Shown piece by piece: positions 55,767-64,000 of a stretch of 64,000 bases of DNA (position 1 is the first letter of the stretch; every line of letters starts with the position of its first letter). Source of the stretch: Pempheris klunzingeri (Eukaryota; Chordata; Actinopteri; Acropomatiformes; Pempheridae); contig NC_092029.1 of assembly GCF_042242105.1 (NCBI RefSeq), forward strand, positions 5,829,885-5,893,884. The letters run 5' to 3'. The translations under genes were made by a program, and so were the position numbers. Under the pieces are notes generated by a model, which worked only from the letters and a program-made list of their open reading frames with translations, did no database searches and had not been told where the DNA came from.

Positions 55767-58700
55767 CTGTGATGGGCATGGCGATTATTCTTAGAGACAC
55801 CCAAGACTATTGAAGTGCTAATCGGGTAACACCATCCATTTCATTCCATAACCAATGCACCTGTAACCCCCGTGGCCTCCAGGTGACCACCAATATGCTT
55901 TTTCCATATCAGTATCATTTTTAGCCTATTAAAATACAATACAACATTACACTTCATTGCAAAAGTCATGTATATTTTCACAGGGAACTGAGTTCTGCTT
56001 TATCACACCGTGGTTTGGTATACATACAACAATGTGGTATTCCTATCCACTGTATCTGGAGGCTGATGTTGGGGGGCAGCCGCAGGGTCGTTCTTTTGTC
56101 TCGGCTCTTAATCCTGCATCTGGTCTATGAAAGAGCAAACACAAAGGACACATCTCTCATCAGTCATTAGCAAGGAGATTAAACTGCAATCTATCAGATG
56201 ATGGCACAGACGGTCATGCATCCATAATGTGCACACACACTCACATCCAATGAGGGTTTCAGCTTACAGACTGGAATCTGGGTTTGTCAGTCAGTTTTCA
56301 ATGGATTTCTTTGCATTTTCTCTATTGATATTGGTCTTGGTTCATTTTCTCTTCCTTTTTCTTTTCAGCCATGATAGATAGCAGCATGACTTTGGTCCAC
56401 ATTGAAATCTCTCAAACAGATGGATGGATTGTCGCAGACGTACATGTCTCCTTCAGGATTCATTGTAATCATTTTAGGGATCTCTCAACACCATCATTGT
56501 GTCAAAAATTCTATTTGTACAATATTGATTTAAGACTAAATACAAAACTATGTGTGCTTTTTCTATGTGCCTGCAGCCTGTGCAGTGTTGTACAGTGAGT
56601 GCACACCCATACATGACTAGACTGATGACCATGTGGGTTTACAACCTCACGGCCTGCCATTGTTTTTTCCTCACTAACACCAGCTCCTAGTAACACAAAA
56701 TGTCGAAGGTGAGAGCAAAGCACACAAACTGCTCTGTTCTTCCAACACAGAGTGTGCAGAGGCTGAAGCAGCTATGTCTGCTATGAGAAAAATAATGTGT
56801 TTTTTGAACATTAATCCATGTAAACGTGCTCTAGAAGGACTTCTAGGAAAAGAGCAGAATATGGGACCTTTATATCTTCTTTGTTTGGATTCAAGGCCGT
56901 CTCTTTCTGAGGCGTCTCTAACAAGTAATCACCTCAAGCAGACAAGTGCCTTGTGGACACGTCCAGGCACGTCTAAGTTCCAGTGACCACAACTGGCCGT
57001 CTCTACGGCGTCTTACCTAACGGGGCATGACAGTGGCTGAAACTTTAATGCAACTTAACCTACATTCTTACGTATTAGCAACCGAGAGTGGGAGAAACTG
57101 AACCGAGTTGGCCCTGAGGGAGGACGTCAGTATAGTCAAAGATCAAAGGTGAGAATGCATCTCAGGATAAGAGAGGAGAAAGTAGGTAGAGACGTGAGCT
57201 GAGGAGAACAGTCACGCTGAATGTATATAATTCACTACTGTTGGAGCCGCTCTGGATACTGAAGGCTCTGCCACTGATCTGACTCTCTCTCGCTCTGTTA
57301 TTCCAAAGCAGCAGCACAGTTATTTATACACTTTCTCACTGAATTACCACCTGATTCGTAGAGGCCCAAAAAAAAAGGGTAGGAATGATGCTTCAGTCAG
57401 AGCAATTTCAAAAGTCTTAACATTTCAAGATAAAACATTATTATAGGTAGATCTTAATCCATAAAGTCTACCCAGTGCTTCTTAAAACCTTCTCAAAGAC
57501 CATGTGAATTACCTCCTCTGTTAAACCAGAGACAGATTAACAACTTTTATAGGATGGTCTGTGCATCAGCACCACTGCAGAAGTAAATGAGGCCCCCGAC
57601 AACCTGCTGAAACCAGCATATAGCAACAGTACGTTGCTGTTGTTTAGTATGTTGTTTAGGAGTACTGTTAGCGGATTGTTTAGGCCAAGTCCCAGTCAAG
57701 CCTTAAGAGCCAAGTCTCAAGACTTATGGGTAATTAAGAAGCAAATTAGGCCTCCCTCTCAGGACAATTAAAAGGACACACCTTTGGAGCAGCTGTCTTT
57801 ACAGCTCTAATCTTATACTGTGATTTACAGCAAGTCATCATTAACCAATAATCATTAAATATTCTCAGTATATGCATATGAAAAGGCTTCGTGTTCAGTT
57901 TTTATTTTTCTTATTGTACCAGGATAAAACACGTCTCAAGTCTTGCAGGAGTCAAATCCAAGTGTCAAGAGACTCTTTTGTCTGAGTCTCAAGCCTTCAC
58001 TCTTTTCTTTGTCTCTGTGACTCAAATCCAAACACACTTAGCTCACATTTAAAGTCACACAGGTAGATGTAGATATTTCCACTTTGCTCTAACAACCTAA
58101 AGGATGAGGTTACAATCCCAAGTACTTACTTGTCAGTTATGAGTTAACTTTCACTTTGCTTTTTGCTTTGATTTTGTGGTGTCTCTCACTGGTCAGGACA
58201 CTGAGTGAAAGAGCACAAAAGTGAATGTGTCATTGATAACCGGCTGCTCACATGGAAACTTATTTCAAGTCGCCTCCTGATGTTACCGCTGCGGGCACAT
58301 GCTCCTCTGACGGGACAATGTTCACTGTAGCAAGCTGTAAACACAGTAGCCATGGATACATCCTTATGTGCAACGTGCATTATTAATCAATTTTCCATAC
58401 CTCGTTTGTCAAGGTTCTTCCACACACACACACACACCGTTCAGATACAGTCTGACTAAGCTCAGCGCTCAATGTTGAGAGGGTAGATGGATGCTGATTT
58501 AGAGCAGCAAATGTCTCCAGCATCCAAAACAAGGTGTTGGTGGGTCCCCTGTATGGGTGCTAATATGTATTTAAAGGGTTTCTGTCACAGGATTACACAC
58601 GTTACCTTAATTGGTTTCTGGATTAATTAAAAAAAAACAAAAAAAACAAGTGCCCTCGTTTTTCTTAAGGCGTATTTAACTGGGCAAGTTCACCAGCTGA

Positions 58701-58890
58701 TCTTGTTTAGTGTGCTGCCATTGTCCAGTGTGAATGTGTGTGTTTGTCTGATACAGTATCAGAGCTTACTGGTTCATATCACTGTTAAGTAGCCAGAGAG
58801 GTAACTGGAGTGGGGGATGTATCCAGCTCAGTGGATTCAATCTGTCCTCATTGGGCACACGCAGAACATGCGCCATACCCCAACACACAT

Positions 58891-58896
58891 GCACAG

Positions 58897-58933
<37 letters not shown>

Positions 58934-58936
58934 CAC
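58891..58936. repeat. Compound (CA)n(TA)n microsatellite
   Basis: About 14 CA units pass directly into ATATATATATAT and back to CACACA. Confidence 0.9.
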
Positions 58937-60497
58937 ACATGCAAACAGAGTATCAGGTAACTGAGTCTAAATTATTTAGCAGCCCCGAAGAGTGCCACGA
59001 AGCAGCAACCAGATTCCTCCACCTCTTTGCAGCACATCTGAATATTAATGATCCGGAGACAGTGACATGAGGAGCGAAGGGTGCAGAGACAGAGGGCGTA
59101 TGAAGCAGAAGACACTTGTTAGAGATTTGGGGGAAAGATTGTTTGAGCTCGAATTTCTTTTTGGTATAAATTAGCTTTGCAGTAGTATGAGGACGCACAT
59201 CTGACACCCTCACAGTAGTTTGTGCAGTGAAAAGCTAAATACATGACAAAATGGTAAAAAGTGAAAGGTAGAGAAAAAAATCTGTGTTGTAGTTGTTGGT
59301 TTGTTCTTCAGTATAAAAAAAAGTGATTTAAATGCCATTAAAAAGTTTTTAAATTGTCTGAGGTTTCTGCAATAATTCAACCGCAGCCATTTTGGTCCTC
59401 GTCCATACCGCAAAAAAACACAAATGCCAATGCTAACACTAGTTTCTAGTTAATATGTAAGCTGGTGCTTAATAAAATGACTTCACATGAACACAGTGAC
59501 CTTTAGCAGGTAATAGGTATCACAATTTGCTCTCCAACGAGCTGGAATTATTTTGTGACAGTGGTAAACTGACTACCTTCCAGTACAATCAGTCACGTAC
59601 AAAGATCCATAATCTGTCAATTGATATTGAAAATAAAAGGAAGTTTCACCTGATTTTGTGTTAATGTGTGAAATGAAGCTGATGTAACTGTCTGTCTGGG
59701 CTGTGTAAAAGATAGATGCAATGTTATTACTGTACAGGGAAGTCTTGTAGCCCAGAGCTGCCTTTAGTGTTAGCGGTCATTTGGTCAGTTTTCTGTAGGC
59801 AGAAAATCCATTTTAGGCAAAAGTGAGAGAGAAAACATGTCAAAATATACCCCATATTTTCACCTAAATATATTCTGAATTGAGCAATAACTTTGCAAAA
59901 AAAAAAAAAAACTTGTCAAGAGGTTGAATTGAGACTTGTTTTTAAATTCACTTTTAATGTTAGTACAAAAATGTATTTAAGAACAGTGAATACAAATAGA
60001 ACCATGAGTCTGTGTGCATTCTGCACTTCACATTGTGATGGGTTGAGATTAACATGTTGGAAAAGATAATGGTCAACAGTTGCTAGACCAAAGCCTGGCT
60101 ACCGAAGGGTTTAAAACATTTAACATTGATGAGCTTGGATCTTTTGGCACTGCAGCATATAAATGTTGCATCTTGGATATAGTTTGTTTGAGAGGGATGG
60201 ATGAATGGAACAATGTAAGTAGAGAATAAAAGCCTTAGCATCGTTTTGTAGCTGCCATTTACACAAAATGTCTTTGCACAGTTCTCAACTGCTGCCCTAT
60301 CTGTAGTCAGTATTTCATACTATCCACCCCTCATCCTCGTTCTCTTTCATTCACCTTAGTGGAGCCTCTGTTTCAGTACAGGCTGGTACTTATTAATTGT
60401 AAATCTGCTTTCCAAATGTGACACTAACCTCAGTTTTATGCACTTTTCTCTGGCCACTATCACTGCCTCTAAGATGTTCTCCCATCTATGCACAGTA

Positions 60498-63057
60498 TCA
60501 ATAGTCCATGCTGTGTAGCTGGTTCTTCCTATCAGTCTTCCCCTGCAGGGTTGCAGGAAGCAGTGGCAGATTCAGGTCTGCCACCCGCCGCTGGAGAGAT
60601 GAACGTAACTGAACTGAGTTCCTCTTGGCTCCATTTATGCCTCCACCTGCTGTCCCTCTCTCTCCTCTTCCTCCTCCTCCTCCTCCTCCTCCTCCTCCTC
60701 CTCCTCCTCCTGCTGCTGAAAGATCTCTTCTCTTGCCCCTCTCCTGCCTGAGGCTCTTAATGACCAAAGTATGCTGTCTCTGTGAGGGGAAGGCGGGAGG
60801 TTTGGACCCGTTCACCAGGAGTCCTGGGGGCCCTGGTCGGGTCAACCCTACCCATGTCATCTTCCTGCCTCGTCCGTCTTTTAGGCCCACGTTGCGCAGG
60901 CGGGGCAGTGGGGCGGACGGTGACGTCTGTGTCGTCTCCATGGTGCCCAGGTGGTCTCTGTCTGAGGAGTGTGTGGTGCGTGTGTCGGCCTCCAGGAGCA
61001 TCCTGGGAGAAATGCCGTTCTTCTCGGAGGAATAAAACGTCTGCAGCTTCTCCAGACGCTCGTTGATGCTCAGGTGATGGGAGTGGTCGTCCTGGTGCCG
61101 GTTGTCATGGAAGCAGTCTGACCCAGGGTCCGCGGCCCCGTCTGATTGAGTTGTCCTGAGCAGGTGTGTGTGTCGGATCGGTCTGGACGTGCTGCTGTCT
61201 CTGATTGGCTCAGCTGGTAAGGGGACTTGGCAAGGGGCGGAGTCACAGAGTTGAGTTGCAGAGCTTTTAGGAGGGGAAAGATGGACGAGTTCCCGCTCCC
61301 TGAACACAGACACTGGGACACACAAACATACAGAAGCAGCATAAAGTACACACTGCACTGTGGATGTGTGCAGCTTTTGTTCCTGCATGAGCTATAAATC
61401 CTTACCTTCAGGAAACAGCGCCTCTCTGGTGTCCAAGGTGATGGCGATCTCCTCATCGGTGGCCCCATCGTCTGCAGACAGAGGGGCGGGGGACGGGGAG
61501 GAAAGGCGAGGGAGCAGTGAGGGGGAGGCGGAGTGAGGAAGCTGGGGTAGAGATGGAGAGGGTGGGCGGTTCTCTGCGTCCTCTCGGTGGTCCTTCCTGT
61601 GCAGCTCCTCAGATCTCTTCCTGTTGCTCTGACATTCAGCTGTCTGTTGGGCTCTCAGAGGCCGGCTGGACTGCTTCGAGCTCTTTTCATTGGTCGGTTC
61701 ATTCTGAAAACAAGCTTGGATTAGTTGTCACGAAGCCCAAGACTGTTTTGTACTTGCACAAAGGGGTGACAGAAGGTAGAGAGTATTGAGAGATGTACTA
61801 AATCATTGTTGGTTTTAGTCTATTATAGGACTTGTTGACAACACCAGCCCCATTTTTATTACAACACCATTACTTTAACAATACTATATAATCACTGTGA
61901 GGTTAATGACAAAATTACCTGTTGCTGAGTCTTTGACTCTCTCCATGTATTCTTGCTTGGAAGACTCCAGTCATTGCTCTCTAGCTTCTGCCAAATCAGA
62001 CATTTTTAGCTGTTAAAACTTGACATCAGAGCATGAGAATGCTTATATTTATTCATTTTTTAAGGTAGCGTTGTGTATTGCTGGTATCAGAAAAGTTGTG
62101 TTTACTAGTATTTCAGTAGATGTGTGTGTGTGTGTATGTTTGGAAGTGAGGTGGGAACCTTGCTGGCCTTGGCTCCTTTCTGGCTCCTGAAGAGCTTGTT
62201 GAGCAGCAGGTGATAGGATGCCATGATGGCGGAGGGTCGGTTGATGGTGAGTGTGTGTATGATTTCAGAGAGGGAGTAGCCCAGCGTCTCTGTCATGTAT
62301 GCCAGCACAGACGAGTTCAGATCCTCTGGACACAACCTAGAAAATGATGAGAGCGTGGGGGTGGAAAAACAGTTACAAAGATACAGTGTGAAGAATAAAG
62401 CAGGGAGAATTTTTAGGGGTCATTAAGGATTTGTTGGTAAGAAATGACCAGCAACTGAGGGATTTTGGTTTGATGATTTTCAACTGTGAGCTGAACAGTT
62501 GGAACAGCTCTTTCTTCATTCATGTGGATTCCAGAAAATGCATTGTTGCCAGGAAGAGCCATACATGATTGCATTTCCACATTGCGTAAAGTGATAAAAG
62601 CCTTTTAGTCATGCTATAATATACAAAGCTGTTACGCTTCTGACCAGAAAAAATTTCATTTTGTTAGAAAAGTCACAGTTATTTCCTTCTTCTTCTTTTT
62701 TATGTGAGACTCTGTTTGTCTCACATACTTGGGTTACAAATGTAGTGCAATACATTAAACAGCAAATGTGAAAATATAGAAGGGAGTTTTGCAATATGTC
62801 AAACTTCTGCAAAATATATCATTGAAAGTGCTTTAAACCACTTTATTGTGTCTGCATATGAGAAATATATGTTTCTGCTGTAGGAGACATGTTAGCGTGC
62901 AGTCACACAGTAGATCTCTACCTGTTTTTGTGAGAGAGTGTGTGTAGGGGTTTCTTGGCATATCCCTCGTTGATCCATCTCTCCTCCATCGCAGCTCTGA
63001 CGCTGGGTCTCTTAGCTGGGTCTGGCTCCAGGAGAGACAACACAAACGCAGCCGCTC
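60498..63057 (-). CDS. HUNK-like serine/threonine kinase, C-terminal part (5' end outside window)
   Basis: Five minus-strand exons chain with agreeing phases: 62922-63057, 62159-62336, 61919-61987, 61406-61703 and 60498-61312, about 497 residues to TAA. The first encodes AAAFVLSLLEPDPAKRPSVR then EERWINEGYAKK, the end of an AMPK/SNF1-family kinase domain (subdomain XI). The second encodes LNSSVLAYMTETLGYSLSEI and NRPSAIMASYHLLLNKLF, closest by eye to the post-kinase region of HUNK; SNRK and NIM1 fit less well. The tail is Ser/Pro/basic with an NERLEKLQTFYSSEKNGISP block and a poly-Gly run. Terminal frame ends NQLHSMDY. The first exon starts inside a codon, so upstream exons lie beyond 64,000 or in the remaining intron. 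HUNK-like identity is inference; the kinase family call is firm. Substrates are unknown. Confidence 0.85.
60669..60711. repeat. (CTC)n/(GAG)n trinucleotide tract in the HUNK-like coding exon
   Basis: An uninterrupted CTC run on the plus strand is GGA in the minus coding frame and encodes about 14 glycines after SAA. The other frames also stay open across it, so several false peptides arise here. Confidence 0.9.
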
Positions 63058-64000
63058 CTGCAGCGGGAGCACAGATGGAGCAGTGTCACGGTTGTTTTCT
63101 TTCATTTACAAATTCTAAATTGTATCAAATTTGTAAATTCTCATTGCCCACTTAAAAACTGCATCAACTGCAAGTACTCATCTTGTCAAGACTGCACAGA
63201 AACAGATGATATTCTAAGCTCAACTGTCTTGTTATAATAACGCCACATAAATTAGCTTGGAAGAGGTTGAGCTAAAGGGATTGTACTTTTATATAACATA
63301 ACAGTGTTTCACAATGTCTCATATTCACCCATAAAATATGACTGATTAGCAGAGTTTGAGATCAGATCACCAACCATGTGCTTTATTCCATGAACGCCTA
63401 CGTTTGTACCATTCTTGCCTGGCCAAAATGGACTAAAGTAAAAAAGCCAGCGTTAAACAGCTACTCCAGACTGCCAGGCTGATGCCAGTCATTGTGACTT
63501 CACTGAAACTGTAGCAGAGACGATGGCATGGAGAGAGGCAGGATTTCCCCTCGGGAGAATCAATTCAGCCAGTCGGCCTGTGACATCGAGCTGTCTGGTG
63601 ACAGCCAAGCGAGGTTCATAGTTTGACTCCAGATGGGGATTCCAGATAAGCTCCACAGTCCAAAGGAGCAGACGGATTTGAACAGGCTACCGCATTCAGA
63701 GATATTTGCCAAGACCGCTCCATTTAATCTGCCACTATCAGTTGTTTCACTTTCAGTGACAGAGCCAAAGCAGCTCGTCTCAGTCAAGGTCAACTCAGTT
63801 TGTCTGTAACCGATAGAATCAAAAGCACTATTTACCGATTTAAATCTATGAACTTGGGGGATAATAGTCTCTGCAGACACTGATGAAAGCTGAAACAGTG
63901 TTGAACATAACATTAAAAAGTCACACAAAGAGAAAACTAATTTGTGTGAATTAAAGCAACAGAAAAAAACGTGACATCACCAAACATGACAAAAGACAAA
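63058..64000 (-). other. Intron of the HUNK-like gene (no further exon recognised)
   Basis: Upstream of the acceptor CTGCAG at 63058-63063 I see no kinase motif such as HRDLK or DFG in any minus frame. A 122-codon minus frame at 63,560-63,928 lacks splice sites and domains. The kinase catalytic exons therefore probably lie past the window. Confidence 0.5.

Larger units (their letters stand above)
50660..60490. other. Intergenic region between SELENOI and the HUNK-like gene
   Basis: No exon chain, domain or RNA gene is recognisable over about 10 kb. Short frames are AT-driven. Named repeats inside are listed separately. A (CA)n tract lies at about 55,737-55,762 and another near 58,420. Confidence 0.55.

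Noticed and set aside
60625-61066. Plus-strand poly-Pro/Leu open frames
   Set aside because: Shadows of the GGA tract and the minus-strand kinase-tail exon, which has phase-consistent splicing.
63560-63928. 122-codon minus-strand open frame
   Set aside because: No kinase motif, no splice sites that join the HUNK-like chain in phase; probably intronic.

Overview
This is a vertebrate nuclear window, almost certainly from a teleost (probably percomorph-grade) fish. Genes have canonical GT-AG introns. The gaps carry fish-type LINE tails and short dispersed repeats, and (CA)n tracts are frequent. No prokaryotic, viral or CRISPR-like layout was seen.

Layout. 1-18.5 kb is gene-poor: a hAT-like terminus, microsatellites, a decayed L2-type LINE (about 12.93-13.48 kb) and two segments with paired POU octamers. 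18.5-22.75 kb (minus) holds a poly(A) polymerase (PAPOL alpha/gamma type) locus. Its N- and C-terminal exons are recognisable and mostly well spliced, but the central catalytic domain is missing and several lesions are visible. 25.1-25.7 kb holds two LINE 3' ends back to back. 27.13-36.99 kb (plus) is AGBL5, the tubulin deglutamylase CCP5, with 16 coding exons and an alternative short 3' end. 39.04-39.16 kb (minus) is OST4, a 37-residue oligosaccharyltransferase subunit. It is head-to-head with SELENOI (ethanolamine phosphotransferase, 40.29-48.67 kb, plus). SELENOI has an in-frame UGA read as selenocysteine, and a form-2 SECIS element is visible about 1.07 kb downstream. 50.7-60.5 kb is intergenic with repeats. 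60.5-63.06 kb (minus) is the 3' part of a HUNK-like serine/threonine kinase gene whose kinase domain continues past the window.

The genes do not form one pathway. AGBL5 acts on microtubules, OST4 on N-glycosylation in the ER, SELENOI on phosphatidylethanolamine synthesis, and the HUNK-like kinase presumably in signalling. AGBL5, OST4 and SELENOI homologues all lie in human 2p23.3 (from memory), so the block looks like conserved synteny made compact. The most unusual items are the PAPOL-like locus lacking its catalytic centre, the complete UGA/SECIS pair of SELENOI, and the two AGBL5 C-termini that diverge at one internal splice donor.
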